A stretch of 64,000 bases of DNA from Pseudomonas tructae (GTDB lineage Bacteria; Pseudomonadota; Gammaproteobacteria; Pseudomonadales; Pseudomonadaceae): positions 1,243,501-1,307,500 of the forward strand of contig NZ_CP035952.1 of NCBI RefSeq assembly GCF_004214895.1. The letters run 5' to 3'. The notes beneath the pieces are model-generated. The model worked only from the letters and a program-made list of their open reading frames with translations. It was not told the origin of the DNA and ran no database searches. The position numbers and the translations under genes were made by a program. Positions 27,317 to 36,383 of the stretch are shown one piece after another. Each line of letters begins with the position of its first letter. The first letter of the stretch is position 1.

Positions 27317-28618
27317 ATGAACCTCGATAACACCCCCGTCCTCGATTACCAGAGCGGCTTCGGCAACGAATTCGCCAGCGAAGCCTTGCCCGGCGCCTTG
27401 CCGGTCGGGCAGAACTCGCCGCAAAAGGCCCCGTACGGTCTGTATGCCGAACTGTTTTCTGGCACCGCTTTCACCATGGCACGCAGCGAGCAACGGCGCA
27501 CCTGGTTGTACCGCATTCGGCCTTCGGCCCTGCACCCGCGCTTCGAGCGCCTGGAGCGTCAACTGGCCGGCGGCCCGCCAGGAGCGGTGACGCCTAACCG
27601 CCTGCGCTGGAGCCCGCAGCCGATCCCCAGCGAGCCAACCGATTTCATTGACGGCTGGGTGGCCATGGCGGCCAACTCGGCTGGTGAGAAACCTGCTGGT
27701 ATCAGCATCCATACCTATTGCGCTAATCGCTCCATGGAGCGGGTGTTCTTCAGCGCCGACGGTGAACTGTTGCTGGTGCCCGAGCAGGGCCGCCTGCGCA
27801 TCGTCACCGAGCTGGGCGTACTGGAGGTCGAGCCGCTGGAAATCGCGGTGTTGCCCCGCGGCCTGAAGTTTCGTGTCGAACTGCTCGACGGCCAGGCCCG
27901 TGGCTACCTGGCGGAAAACCACGGTGCGCCGCTGCGTATCCCGGACCTGGGGCCGATCGGCAGTAATGGCCTGGCCAACCCGCGCGACTTCCTGGCCCCT
28001 GTGGCCCATTACGAGGAAGTCGATGCTCCGGTGCAACTGGTGCAGAAGTTTCTCGGCGAGCTGTGGGGCTGTGAGCTCAAGCATTCGCCGCTGGACGTGG
28101 TCGCCTGGCACGGCAACAACGTGCCGTACAAATATGACCTGCGCCGCTTCAACACCATCGGCACGGTCAGTTTCGACCACCCGGACCCGTCGATCTTCAC
28201 CGTGCTGACTTCGCCGACCAGCGTGCCGGGCATGGCCAACCTCGACTTCGTGATCTTCCCGCCGCGCTGGATGGTGGCCGAGAACACCTTCCGTCCACCA
28301 TGGTTCCACCGCAACCTGATGAACGAGTTCATGGGCCTGATCAAGGGCGAGTACGACGCCAAGGCCGATGGCTTTCTACCCGGTGGTGCCTCGTTGCACA
28401 GTTGCATGAGTGCCCATGGCCCGGATGCCGAAACCTGTGGCAAGGCCATTGCCGTGGAGCTTGCGCCGAACAAGATCGACAACACCATGGCTTTCATGTT
28501 CGAGACCAGCCAGGTGCTGCGTCCGAGCCGCCATGCGCTTGAATGCCCGCAATTGCAGGCCGACTACGATAGTTGCTGGGCCTCGTTGCCGAGCACCTTC
28601 ACCCCGAATCGGAGATAA
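27317..28618 (+). CDS. hmgA: Homogentisate 1,2-dioxygenase
   Basis: 433 residues from ATG 27317, preceded by GGAGG at 27308-27312; an open frame further upstream runs through the operator and is not used. Conserved stretches include [39 protein letters not shown] and [14 protein letters not shown], which hold the iron ligands (two His and one Glu). It opens the homogentisate ring to maleylacetoacetate in tyrosine/phenylalanine breakdown. hmgB starts 4 bases after its stop. Confidence 0.97.
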   Translation: MNLDNTPVLDYQSGFGNEFASEALPGALPVGQNSPQKAPYGLYAELFSGTAFTMARSEQRRTWLYRIRPSALHPRFERLERQLAGGPPGAVTPNRLRWSPQPIPSEPTDFIDGWVAMAANSAGEKPAGISIHTYCANRSMERVFFSADGELLLVPEQGRLRIVTELGVLEVEPLEIAVLPRGLKFRVELLDGQARGYLAENHGAPLRIPDLGPIGSNGLANPRDFLAPVAHYEEVDAPVQLVQKFLGELWGCELKHSPLDVVAWHGNNVPYKYDLRRFNTIGTVSFDHPDPSIFTVLTSPTSVPGMANLDFVIFPPRWMVAENTFRPPWFHRNLMNEFMGLIKGEYDAKADGFLPGGASLHSCMSAHGPDAETCGKAIAVELAPNKIDNTMAFMFETSQVLRPSRHALECPQLQADYDSCWASLPSTFTPNRR

Positions 28619-28621
28619 CCC

Positions 28622-29914
28622 ATGAATCAGTCCGCCCTTGCCCGCAGTTGGGTAGAACACGCCAATGGCCACGGCGACTTCCCGCTGCAGAACCTGCCGC
28701 TGGGCATCTTCAGCCGCAAGGATCAGGCACCACGCTGTGGCGTGGCGATCGGTGACGCCATCCTCGACCTTGAAGCGGTGCTGGCCGCCGGCCTGTTCGA
28801 CGGCCAGGCCCGCGCCGCAGTCGAGGCCACCCGTGGTGGTGCGTTGAACGCCTTCTTCGCCCTTGGCCGTGGTGCCCGGGTAGCCCTGCGCGAGCGCCTG
28901 CTGGAACTGCTCGGCGAGCACAGCGAACACCAGGCGGCGCTCAAGCCGCTGCTGCATGCGGCCAGTGAGTGCCAGTTGCACCTGCCGGCGCGCATCGGTG
29001 ACTACACCGACTTCTATGTCGGCATCGAGCACGCCAAGAACGTCGGCAAGCTGTTCCGCCCCGACAACCCGCTGCTGCCCAACTACAAACACGTACCTAT
29101 CGGCTACCACGGCCGCGCCTCGACCATTCGCCCGTCGGGTACCGACGTACGCCGGCCAAAGGGCCAGACCCTGCCTGCCGGCCAGAGCGAGCCGAGCTTC
29201 GGCCCGTGCGCGCGCCTGGACTACGAGCTTGAGCTGGGTATCTGGATCGGCCAGGGCAACGATATGGGCGATTCGATCCCGGTGGCCGAAGCCGCTGAAC
29301 ACATCGCAGGCTTCTGCCTGCTCAACGACTGGTCGGCGCGTGATATCCAGGCCTGGGAATACCAGCCACTTGGACCGTTCCTGTCCAAGAGCTTCATCTC
29401 CACCATCTCCCCATGGGTGGTGACCGCCGAAGCCCTGGAACCGTTCCGTTGCGCCCAGCCAGCACGTCCGGAGGGCGACCCACAGCCACTGGCGTACCTG
29501 CTCGACAAGCGCGACCAGGCCGGCGGCGCCTTCGATATCGAATTGGAAGTACTGCTACTGACCGAGCGCATGCGCGAGCAGAACCTGCCGGCCCATCGCC
29601 TGACCCTGAGCAACACCTTGAGCATGTACTGGACCGTGGCGCAGATGGTTGCCCACCACAGTGTCAACGGTTGCCAGTTGCAGCCGGGCGACCTGTTCGG
29701 TTCGGGCACGCTCTCCGGCGCCCAGCCTGGCCAGTTCGGCAGCCTGCTGGAGATCACCCAGGGCGGCAAGGAGCCGGTTGAGCTTGCGTCGGGCGAGGTA
29801 CGCAAGTTCCTCGAAGACGGCGACGAGATCATTCTGCGCGCCCGTTGCAAGCGCGATGGCGTGGCCTCGATCGGTTTCGGCGAATGCCGCGGCAAGATTC
29901 TTGCTGCGCACTGA
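28622..29914 (+). CDS. hmgB: Fumarylacetoacetase
   Basis: 430 residues. DYTDFYVGIEHAKNVG, GYHGRASTI and DYELELGIWIGQGN are the metal- and substrate-binding segments of fumarylacetoacetate hydrolase, which yields fumarate and acetoacetate as the last step of the pathway. GGAG lies 8 bases before the ATG. It is the second gene of the hmgABC operon. Confidence 0.97.
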   Translation: MNQSALARSWVEHANGHGDFPLQNLPLGIFSRKDQAPRCGVAIGDAILDLEAVLAAGLFDGQARAAVEATRGGALNAFFALGRGARVALRERLLELLGEHSEHQAALKPLLHAASECQLHLPARIGDYTDFYVGIEHAKNVGKLFRPDNPLLPNYKHVPIGYHGRASTIRPSGTDVRRPKGQTLPAGQSEPSFGPCARLDYELELGIWIGQGNDMGDSIPVAEAAEHIAGFCLLNDWSARDIQAWEYQPLGPFLSKSFISTISPWVVTAEALEPFRCAQPARPEGDPQPLAYLLDKRDQAGGAFDIELEVLLLTERMREQNLPAHRLTLSNTLSMYWTVAQMVAHHSVNGCQLQPGDLFGSGTLSGAQPGQFGSLLEITQGGKEPVELASGEVRKFLEDGDEIILRARCKRDGVASIGFGECRGKILAAH

Positions 29915-29925
29915 GGGCAGGGGCC

Positions 29926-30552
29926 ATGGAACTCTTTACCTACTACCGCTCGACTTCATCCTACCGGGTGCGGATTGCCCTGGCGCTCAAGGGGCTGGAT
30001 TACCAGTCGCTGCCGGTCAACCTGCTCAAGGGCGAGCAGCGCGAAGAACCCTTCGTGTCCCGCAACCCACAAGGGCGGGTGCCGGCGCTGAAGACCGACT
30101 CGGGTGAGATCCTGGTGCAGTCGCCAGCGATCATTGAATACCTGGAAGAGGTTTATCCACAACCGGCACTACTGCCTCAGGACCCGGTTCGCCGGGCCCA
30201 CGCCCGCGGTGTGGCGGCGCTGATCGGCTGCGATGTTCATCCGCTGCACAACGTCAGCGTGCTCAATCAATTGCGCGAGCTGGGCCATGACGACGGCGAG
30301 GTCAATCAGTGGATTGGTCACTGGATCAGCCAGGGCCTGGCTGCGGTCGAGCAGTTGATTGGTGACAAAGGCTTCTGCTTCGGCGATACGCCCGGGCTGG
30401 CCGATGTCTACCTGATCCCGCAACTGTACGCCGCCGAGCGCTTCAATATCGACCTCAGTGGCTTCCCGCGCATTCGCCGGGTCGCCGCCCTGGCCGAGGC
30501 GCATTCGGCATTTGCCCAGGCCCACCCTTCGAGGCAGCCCGACACCCCATAA
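29926..30552 (+). CDS. hmgC: Maleylacetoacetate isomerase (zeta-class GST)
   Basis: 208 residues from ATG 29926. The N-terminal thioredoxin-like domain has the zeta-class active-site motif SSYRVR (10-15, usually SSCSWR or similar) and NPQGRVPAL; the C-terminal domain is all helical. It isomerises maleylacetoacetate to fumarylacetoacetate with glutathione. It begins 11 bases after hmgB, completing the operon. Confidence 0.95.
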   Translation: MELFTYYRSTSSYRVRIALALKGLDYQSLPVNLLKGEQREEPFVSRNPQGRVPALKTDSGEILVQSPAIIEYLEEVYPQPALLPQDPVRRAHARGVAALIGCDVHPLHNVSVLNQLRELGHDDGEVNQWIGHWISQGLAAVEQLIGDKGFCFGDTPGLADVYLIPQLYAAERFNIDLSGFPRIRRVAALAEAHSAFAQAHPSRQPDTP

Positions 30553-30600
30553 ACCTGGCTGCCCGCACCTGATACCCATAACAATAAAAGGTACCTTGCG

Positions 30601-31995
30601 ATGCACAATCAGATTGCCAGCTTTCGCACGGCGCTGGATGCCCGGCCCGTGTCGCGTTATCAGTGGTTACTGCTGTTGTTACTCGCTTTGTTGCTGGTTA
30701 CCGATGGTTATGATGCTCAGGTGCTGGGTTATGTCATTCCTTCCCTGGCCCAGGACTGGGGCCTGGAGAAGGCCGCGTTCGGGCCGGTGTTCAGCGCCAA
30801 CCTGCTGGGCCTGACCCTGGGCTCGCTGGCAGTGACGCCCCTGGCAGATCGCTTCGGTGTGCGCCGGGTGCTGCTGTGTTGTGTGCTGCTGTACTCCAGC
30901 CTGACCCTGCTGATGGTGTTTGCCAACTCGCTCAACAGCCTGATGCTGGCGCGGTTTGTCTGCGGCATCGGCATGGGTGGGGCGATGCCCAGCGCCATGG
31001 CGCTGATGTCCGAGTATGCACCGCCGCGCTTGCGCACCTTGATGGTCACCCTGGCGGCTTGCGGCTTTTCGTTGGGTGGCGCAGCGGGAGGTTTTGTTGC
31101 TGCCGGGTTTATCGACAGCTTCGGCTGGCAGGCGGTATTCCTCGCTGGCGGTGTCGCGCCGCTGTTGCTGTTTCCATTCTTGCTTGTGTACCTGCCCGAG
31201 TCGTTGCCGCGACTGCTGCGCGATGTGCCACCCTATGCGCGTTTGCTCAAGGTCACGGCAAAGATGCTCCCGGGCTGGCAGCCGCCTGCGGCCACTGCGC
31301 GGGCCCAGGCAGAAAACCATAACAAACTCACCGTGCTGGCGTTGTTTCGCGACGGCTATGCCAGGTCGACACTGTTTATCTGGTCGACCTTCTTTGTCAG
31401 CTTGATCCTCTTGTACTTCATGATCAGCTGGTTGCCTTCCCTGTTGCTGGAAAGCGGCCTGGCGCTGAACCAGGCCAATCTGGCCACCTCGATGTTCCTG
31501 TTTGCTGGCACTCTGGGTGCGGTGTTCATGGCCTGGATCGCCGATCGCCTCAAGCGTAAAGTGCGCCTGCTCGGCGCCGTGCTATTGGCGGCGGCGGTGT
31601 TCACCGTGTTGCTCGGCCTGAACCATGACAATCCGCGTTGGCTGGTGGTCTGCGTATTTGCCGCAGGCTTTTGCATCATCGGCGGTCAGTTGACCCTCAA
31701 TGCCTTTACCAGCAATTTCTATCCGGCCCAGGTACGTGCCACCGGCACGGGGTGGGCGTTGGGGGTGGGGCGTTTCGGTTCGATCCTCGGGCCGCTGTTC
31801 GGCAGCCTGTTGCTGGCCATGCATTTACCGGTCGAGCAGATATTTTTCTTCTGCGCGATTCCGGCGGTGCTGGCTGCCTTGCTGATCATCCAGGTACGCA
31901 GCCCGGGCGAGGCGCTCAGTGCACCAAAGGTGAGGCAGGCGGAAGATGATTCAAGCGCTCGGTCAGGCGCAAGCGCTGGATTGGATCGTCGCTGA
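30601..31995 (+). CDS. MFS transporter, aromatic acid:H+ symporter family
   Basis: 464 residues, about twelve transmembrane helices. DGYDAQ (35-40) in the first helix, the loop 2-3 motif PLADRFGVRR and the repeat motif WIADRLKRK are typical of the AAHS family (PcaK/BenK-like). Its place 48 bases after hmgC suggests uptake of an aromatic acid that is degraded through homogentisate. The last 80 bases overlap the convergent SirB1 gene; the final 30 residues are polar and poorly conserved in appearance. Confidence 0.9.
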   Translation: MHNQIASFRTALDARPVSRYQWLLLLLLALLLVTDGYDAQVLGYVIPSLAQDWGLEKAAFGPVFSANLLGLTLGSLAVTPLADRFGVRRVLLCCVLLYSSLTLLMVFANSLNSLMLARFVCGIGMGGAMPSAMALMSEYAPPRLRTLMVTLAACGFSLGGAAGGFVAAGFIDSFGWQAVFLAGGVAPLLLFPFLLVYLPESLPRLLRDVPPYARLLKVTAKMLPGWQPPAATARAQAENHNKLTVLALFRDGYARSTLFIWSTFFVSLILLYFMISWLPSLLLESGLALNQANLATSMFLFAGTLGAVFMAWIADRLKRKVRLLGAVLLAAAVFTVLLGLNHDNPRWLVVCVFAAGFCIIGGQLTLNAFTSNFYPAQVRATGTGWALGVGRFGSILGPLFGSLLLAMHLPVEQIFFFCAIPAVLAALLIIQVRSPGEALSAPKVRQAEDDSSARSGASAGLDRR

Positions 31996-32722
31996 GCAGC
32001 AAGGCGTGCTCCAGGTCGAAGCGCTCGGCCTGCGGGCACTCCAGGTGTTGATAGAGGGTGGCGCGTGCCATGTAGTCGGCGGCGGTACCAGGACCCAGTT
32101 GCAACACCCGTTCGGCATCCTTGAGGGCTTCCAGGTCATCATCATGACTGGCGTGCAGTTGACGCAGATTGCGCGACAGGCGCTGAAGCATCTGCACAGG
32201 GCTTGCGCTGAGTAGGTGATCGGCACTGAGCGCCAGTTGCGGGCCGAACTGACGGCCCAGCAGTTCACGGCAATCGGCTGGGTACAGGCGTCGCCCGCCG
32301 CAGGGGTCGAGCAGGTGGTCGGCGCCGGGGACGCGCAACAGGAAATGCCCGGGGAAGTTTACACCTTCCAGGGGGATCGACAGGCCACGGGCCAGTTCCA
32401 GGGTCAGCAACGCAAGCGCCAGGGGCTGGCCGCGACGACGTTGCATGACCTTGTCGAGCAACGCCGCCTGGGGGCGCAGGGGATGGTACTCGTCCTGCTG
32501 GAAGCCCAGGGCATTGAGGCGGCGCAACAACGGCTGGGCCAGTTCGCTGAGCGGCAGCATCGGCAATCCGGCGCTGACCTCCTGCTGCAAGGCCTTCACC
32601 TCGTCCAGTACCTTGGCCGGCACCACGCTGTTGTCGTGCTCCGCGGCGATCCACAGCGCTGCTTCCAGCAGGGCGACCGGGTCACGCTCAAGGCAAGCCA
32701 GACAGGCATTACGTGGGTTCAT
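31916..32722 (-). CDS. SirB1 family transglutaminase-like/TPR protein
   Basis: 268 residues. The central segment QRRRGQPLALALLTLELARGLSIPLEGVNFPGHFLLR is the signature of the SirB1 family; the usual transglutaminase catalytic cysteine is not evident in it. The C-terminus has tetratricopeptide-like helices (DYMARATLYQHLECPQAERFDLEHAL). The function is not established. The 3' end overlaps the transporter gene by 80 bases on the other strand. Confidence 0.85.
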   Translation of the reverse strand: MNPRNACLACLERDPVALLEAALWIAAEHDNSVVPAKVLDEVKALQQEVSAGLPMLPLSELAQPLLRRLNALGFQQDEYHPLRPQAALLDKVMQRRRGQPLALALLTLELARGLSIPLEGVNFPGHFLLRVPGADHLLDPCGGRRLYPADCRELLGRQFGPQLALSADHLLSASPVQMLQRLSRNLRQLHASHDDDLEALKDAERVLQLGPGTAADYMARATLYQHLECPQAERFDLEHALLLSDDPIQRLRLTERLNHLPPASPLVH

Positions 32723-32847
32723 GGCAATCTCCGCTCAAGCTTCTGTTGTAGCGCTGGCGGGGCCTTTCGTCCAGTGGTCCGAGTGTGGCCGTCAGGGGGG
32801 AAAGCGCGGCCTATACTGGGATCAGCACCTCATCGAGGAGCCTGCCG

Positions 32848-33867
32848 ATGTTTGCACTTATGCAAAGCACCCGTACGCAATCGCTGCACCTGTGCATCGA
32901 CCCGCCGACCGGCCTCAAGGCTGTGGTCGCGATTCATAGCGAGCACCTGGGGCCGGCCATGGGCGGCTGCCGCTACCTGGCCTATCCAGACGACGACAGC
33001 GCGATGATCGACGCCATTCGCCTGGCTCAGGGCATGAGCTACAAGGCTGCACTGGCGGGGTTGCCTCTTGGCGGTGGCAAGGCGGTGATCATCCGCAACC
33101 CGCACGTGGAAAACCGCGCGGCTTTGTTCGAAGCGTTCGGGCGCTTTGTCGAAACCCTGCAGGGGCGCTTCATTACCGCAGTAGACAGCGGTACCTCGAC
33201 CCTGGACATGGATTGCATCGCCCAGACCACCCAGCACGTCACCAGTACAACCGCCGCAGGCGACCCCTCACCGCATGCGGCCATGGGCGTGTTCGCCGGC
33301 ATTCGCGCTACCTCGATGGCGCGCCTGGGTAGCGACAACCTAGAAGGCTTGCGCATTGCCGTGCAGGGCCTGGGCAACGTCGGCTATGCGCTGGCCGAGC
33401 AACTGCATGCGGCGGGCGCCGAGCTGCTGGTCAGTGATCATGATCCGGGCCGGGTGCAACTGGCGATCGAGCAGTTCAATGCCCGGCCAGTAGCCAACGA
33501 CATGCTGATCAGTACGCCCTGCGACATTTTCGCCCCGTGCGGGGTAGGGCCGGTGCTCAATGGCCAGAGCGTGATGCAACTGCGCTGTGCAGCGGTGGCG
33601 GGAGCGGCCAACAACCAGCTGACCACCTTGCAGGTCGCCGACCAGTTGGAAAGCCGCGGAATCCTCTATGCGCCGGATTATGTGATCAACGCGGGAGGGC
33701 TGATCTACGTGGCACTCAAGCACCGTGGCGAAGACCTGGGCACCATCACCGCGCACCTGGCGCGCATCCCCTCGCGCCTGACCGAAGTGTTTGCCCACGC
33801 CCAGGCCGAGAAGCGCTCGCCGGCGCGGGTGGCGCAAATGCTCGCCGAGGGGCTGATCTACCGTTGA
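32848..33867 (+). CDS. ldh: Leucine/phenylalanine/valine-type amino acid dehydrogenase
   Basis: 339 residues from ATG 32848 with GAGGAG 7 bases upstream. The catalytic lysines K66 (QGMSYK) and K78 (PLGGGK) and the NAD-binding QGLGNVG are those of the ELFV dehydrogenases; AMGGCR also matches. It deaminates a branched-chain or aromatic amino acid to the oxo acid. Which amino acid is preferred cannot be decided from sequence, although placement next to the aromatic hmg block is suggestive. Confidence 0.9.
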   Translation: MFALMQSTRTQSLHLCIDPPTGLKAVVAIHSEHLGPAMGGCRYLAYPDDDSAMIDAIRLAQGMSYKAALAGLPLGGGKAVIIRNPHVENRAALFEAFGRFVETLQGRFITAVDSGTSTLDMDCIAQTTQHVTSTTAAGDPSPHAAMGVFAGIRATSMARLGSDNLEGLRIAVQGLGNVGYALAEQLHAAGAELLVSDHDPGRVQLAIEQFNARPVANDMLISTPCDIFAPCGVGPVLNGQSVMQLRCAAVAGAANNQLTTLQVADQLESRGILYAPDYVINAGGLIYVALKHRGEDLGTITAHLARIPSRLTEVFAHAQAEKRSPARVAQMLAEGLIYR

Positions 33868-33874
33868 GCCGCGC

Positions 33875-34138
33875 TTACTGGGCGGCGCCGTCGCCAAGCA
33901 GCTCGGACAAGGCGTCAGGCTGGCTCTTGAAGGCCCTGGCGAATATGTCGCGGTTTTTCGCCATGTAAATACCGGCATCCTCGACCTGCTGTTCGCTCAG
34001 CGACGGCACGGCTTTCTTCAGGACCTCGGCCAGCAGTTCAGCCAGTTCGAGCATCTTGTCGTGACGGTCTGCTTCGGCTTTATCCATGAACAAGCGCTCC
34101 AGGTCGCGGCTGCTGCGGTATACCACTTCGACGGCCAT
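33875..34138 (-). CDS. yebG: YebG family DNA-damage-inducible protein
   Basis: 87 residues: MAVEVVYRSSRDLERLFMDKAEADRHDKMLELAELL is the conserved N-terminal part of YebG, a small SOS protein whose biochemical role remains unclear. A near-consensus LexA box lies 41 bases upstream, which supports the call and shows how it is controlled. It converges on the amino acid dehydrogenase gene with 7 bases between the stops. Confidence 0.93.
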   Translation of the reverse strand: MAVEVVYRSSRDLERLFMDKAEADRHDKMLELAELLAEVLKKAVPSLSEQQVEDAGIYMAKNRDIFARAFKSQPDALSELLGDGAAQ

Positions 34139-34178
34139 TCATCACCTCACATGCCTTTGGTAATCGATGTATTCGATA

Positions 34179-34194
34179 CTGTTTATTTGTACAG
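34179..34194 (-). promoter_or_regulatory. LexA (SOS) box of yebG
   Basis: CTGT-N8-ACAG with an AT-rich interior, and flanks TA and TG that extend the match to the E. coli-type 20-base consensus. It lies 41 to 56 bases upstream of yebG. The divergent dsbB gene starts 170 bases away and could also be affected. Confidence 0.85.
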
Positions 34195-34363
34195 TGTTAA
34201 TGATAGGGTAATCCACAGGACTAAGATAGTGGCAAATCAATATTCTGCTTTGCGCCACTCTCCATGCCGCCTGGCGCGGCACTTTTGCCGCTCTCTATGG
34301 TCTGCTTGAGCGTGTAGAATTGCGCATCGGCAGTCGAGCCATCCAGTCTACGAAGGATTAGCA

Positions 34364-34870
34364 ATGAACGAGCAAACATCGCACCTGAATCGGGAACGGC
34401 GCTTTCTGGTGCTGCTGGGGGTGATCTGCCTGGCCCTCATCGGTGGTGCGTTGTACATGCAGGTGGTGCTGGGCGAGGCGCCATGTCCGCTGTGCATCCT
34501 GCAACGTTATGCCTTGTTGTTGATCGCACTGTTCGCCTTCATCGGCGCGGCGATGCCTGGCAAGCGCAGCCTGACCCTGCTCGAAGGCCTGGTGGTGCTC
34601 AGCGCCATTGGTGGCATCGCTGCCGCCGGCAATCATGTGTATGTCCTGGCCAATCCTGCGATCAGTTGCGGCATCGACACCCTGCAACCGATCGTCGACG
34701 GCCTGCCACTGGCTTCGGTGCTGCCGCTGGTGTTCCAGGTCGATGGCTTCTGCTCCACCCCCTACCCACCGGTCATGGGCCTGTCCCTGGCACAATGGGC
34801 GCTCGTAGCCTTTATACTGACCGCCGTTCTGGTGCCCCTGGGTATCTACCGCAACCGCCGTCAGGCTTAG
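34364..34870 (+). CDS. dsbB: Disulfide bond formation protein B
   Basis: 168 residues, four transmembrane helices. The first periplasmic pair is C41-P-L-C44 and the second is C102 with C130; both pairs are needed to reoxidise DsbA and pass electrons to quinone. It is adjacent to the quinol oxidase operon, which would accept those electrons via ubiquinol. Confidence 0.93.
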   Translation: MNEQTSHLNRERRFLVLLGVICLALIGGALYMQVVLGEAPCPLCILQRYALLLIALFAFIGAAMPGKRSLTLLEGLVVLSAIGGIAAAGNHVYVLANPAISCGIDTLQPIVDGLPLASVLPLVFQVDGFCSTPYPPVMGLSLAQWALVAFILTAVLVPLGIYRNRRQA

Positions 34871-34935
34871 ACAAAAGTCATGTATTGACGCAAGCCCATT
34901 GTGCAATGAGATTTGCCAGGTTTGTCGCACCAAAC

Positions 34936-34949
34936 TTGATCTTGATCAA
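34936..34949. promoter_or_regulatory. ANR/FNR box upstream of cyoA
   Basis: TTGAT-CTTG-ATCAA is a perfect match to the ANR/FNR palindrome TTGAT-N4-ATCAA. ANR is known to repress cyo under low oxygen in pseudomonads. The box is about 490 bases from the cyoA ATG and about 125 bases upstream of the proposed promoter. Confidence 0.75.
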
Positions 34950-34995
34950 GTTCAAGCCCTTGTAGAACGGGCGTTCCAGGGGTATTGAAAGGGGT

Positions 34996-35010
34996 GCGAC
35001 AAACTGTCGC
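34996..35010. promoter_or_regulatory. RegA/PrrA/RoxR-type site upstream of cyoA
   Basis: GCGAC-AAACT-GTCGC is a perfect GCGNC-N5-GNCGC, the consensus of the RegA/PrrA redox response regulators, whose Pseudomonas counterpart is RoxR. A related inverted copy TTTGTCGCACC (34921-34931) faces GGTGCGACAAA (34994-35004). Confidence 0.5.
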
Positions 35011-35072
35011 GAAACTGATTTTTTGCGCACGATTATTACATAATCGGTAAAGGACTGTTGCTCAATAAGTCA

Positions 35073-35101
35073 TAGTCAACGATAGGTTACCTATCTACAA
35101 T
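35073..35101 (+). promoter_or_regulatory. Candidate cyo promoter with palindrome in the spacer
   Basis: TAGTCA, 17 bases, TACAAT fits a sigma-70 promoter (four and five of six matches). The spacer contains the perfect inverted repeat GATAGG-TTA-CCTATC (35081-35095), a good position for a repressor. A second palindrome GATTAT-TAC-ATAATC lies just upstream at 35031-35045. Transcription from here would give a leader of about 330 bases, including a GCATCGCC/GGCGATGC hairpin at 35182-35200. Confidence 0.4.
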
Positions 35102-35304
35102 CGCCCCCAATTTCCGTTCGGCACCGCTTGTGAGTCGCAGGATTAAAGGAGCTTCAGGGCTCTTTTCGCTGACTCTGACGAGCATCGCCTGCGGCGATGC
35201 CGGGCTGACCCCCCTCCGTGATTTCCCGCACCAAATGGAATTGGTCTGAAGACAGGCCCGTTGCCTACTGAAGTCAAAATAATAAACACCGCAATACCTG
35301 GTTT

Positions 35305-35439
35305 ATGCCGAGCCGCCGCAGCTGGCCTCAAGGCATGACCGTATTCGATCCCATAAATGCTAACGCTTGGCAGGACGAAGTGTTGGCGACCAAAACACAA
35401 ATTGCATTGAAGCAAGCTGCTCTAGAGGTCGTGAGATGA
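35305..35439 (+). CDS. Candidate small ORF translationally coupled to cyoA
   Basis: A 44-codon frame (or 34 codons from the inner ATG at 35335) runs through the cyo leader and ends in TGA overlapping the cyoA ATG as ATGA. Its C-terminal half is composition-like protein with a predicted helix (WQDEVLATKTQIALKQAALE). Neither start has a good ribosome site (only AAGG next to the second), so expression is uncertain. Confidence 0.3.
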   Translation: MPSRRSWPQGMTVFDPINANAWQDEVLATKTQIALKQAALEVVR

Positions 35440-36380
35440 GTAAAAAGCGTTACCCCAGACTGTTTGGCATTCTGCCCTTTTTAGGCATGCTTTTACTCAG
35501 TGGGTGCAACTGGACCCTGCTCGACCCGAAGGGCCAGGTCGGCATTGAGCAAAAGAACCTTATCCTGATCGCTACCGGCTTGATGTTGCTGGTGGTGATT
35601 CCTGTCATTTTCATGACCCTGGCGTTTGCCTGGAAGTATCGCGCTTCCAACAAGGCTGCGACCTACACGCCTGACTGGTCGCACTCGACCAAGATCGAAG
35701 TGGCGGTCTGGACCATCCCGGTTCTGATCATCATCGCCCTGGGTTACGTGACCTACAAAACCACCCACGAGCTGGACCCGTATCGTCCGCTGGTTTCCGA
35801 TGTGAAACCGGTGCAGATCGACGTGGTCGCCCTGGACTGGAAATGGCTATTCATCTACCCGGAACAAGGCATTGCCACGGTCAACAAGATCGTCTTCCCG
35901 GCCAACACCCCGGTCAACTTCCGCGTGACCTCCGACTCGGTGATGAACTCGTTCTTCATTCCGGGCCTGGGCGGGCAGATCTACGCAATGGCTGGCATGA
36001 CCACCAAACTGCACCTGATCGCCAACGAGAACGGTGAGTTCGACGGTATCTCCGCCAACTACAGCGGCGCCGGTTTCACCGGTATGAAGTTCAAGGCAAC
36101 CGCCACTTCCCAGGCTGATTTCGAAGCATGGGTGAACGAAGTCAAGCAATCGCCGAAACAGCTGGATGCGGCTGAATACGCGGCATTGGCCAAAACGAGC
36201 GAAAACAATCCAGTCGCGCTGTACAGCGTGGCCTCGCCAGAGCAGTTCCAGTCCATCGTCGACAAGTACGAAGGCATGAACCGCGGTCGGCCGGTCCACG
36301 AAAAAGAGCAGAGCAAAGAAGCGGCCGGTACCGAAGGGATGGACGTGAGTATGCATTCAGCTGCTGGGGCAGAGGAGTAA
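35436..36380 (+). CDS. cyoA: Cytochrome o ubiquinol oxidase subunit II
   Basis: 314 residues from ATG 35436 with GAGG 7 bases upstream. A lipoprotein signal peptide ends in LLSGC (C24), followed by two transmembrane helices (about 42-64 and 88-108) and the cupredoxin-like domain with LDWKWLFIYPEQGIAT. As expected for quinol oxidases it lacks the CuA cysteine ligands. First gene of cyoABCDE, the proton-pumping bo3 terminal oxidase used at high oxygen. Confidence 0.97.
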   Translation: MSKKRYPRLFGILPFLGMLLLSGCNWTLLDPKGQVGIEQKNLILIATGLMLLVVIPVIFMTLAFAWKYRASNKAATYTPDWSHSTKIEVAVWTIPVLIIIALGYVTYKTTHELDPYRPLVSDVKPVQIDVVALDWKWLFIYPEQGIATVNKIVFPANTPVNFRVTSDSVMNSFFIPGLGGQIYAMAGMTTKLHLIANENGEFDGISANYSGAGFTGMKFKATATSQADFEAWVNEVKQSPKQLDAAEYAALAKTSENNPVALYSVASPEQFQSIVDKYEGMNRGRPVHEKEQSKEAAGTEGMDVSMHSAAGAEE

Positions 36381-36383
36381 GAG

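Noticed and set aside
35143..35415. 90-residue minus-strand frame in the cyo leader
   Set aside because: No ribosome site, no recognisable protein, and overlaps the region expected to be the cyo 5' UTR.
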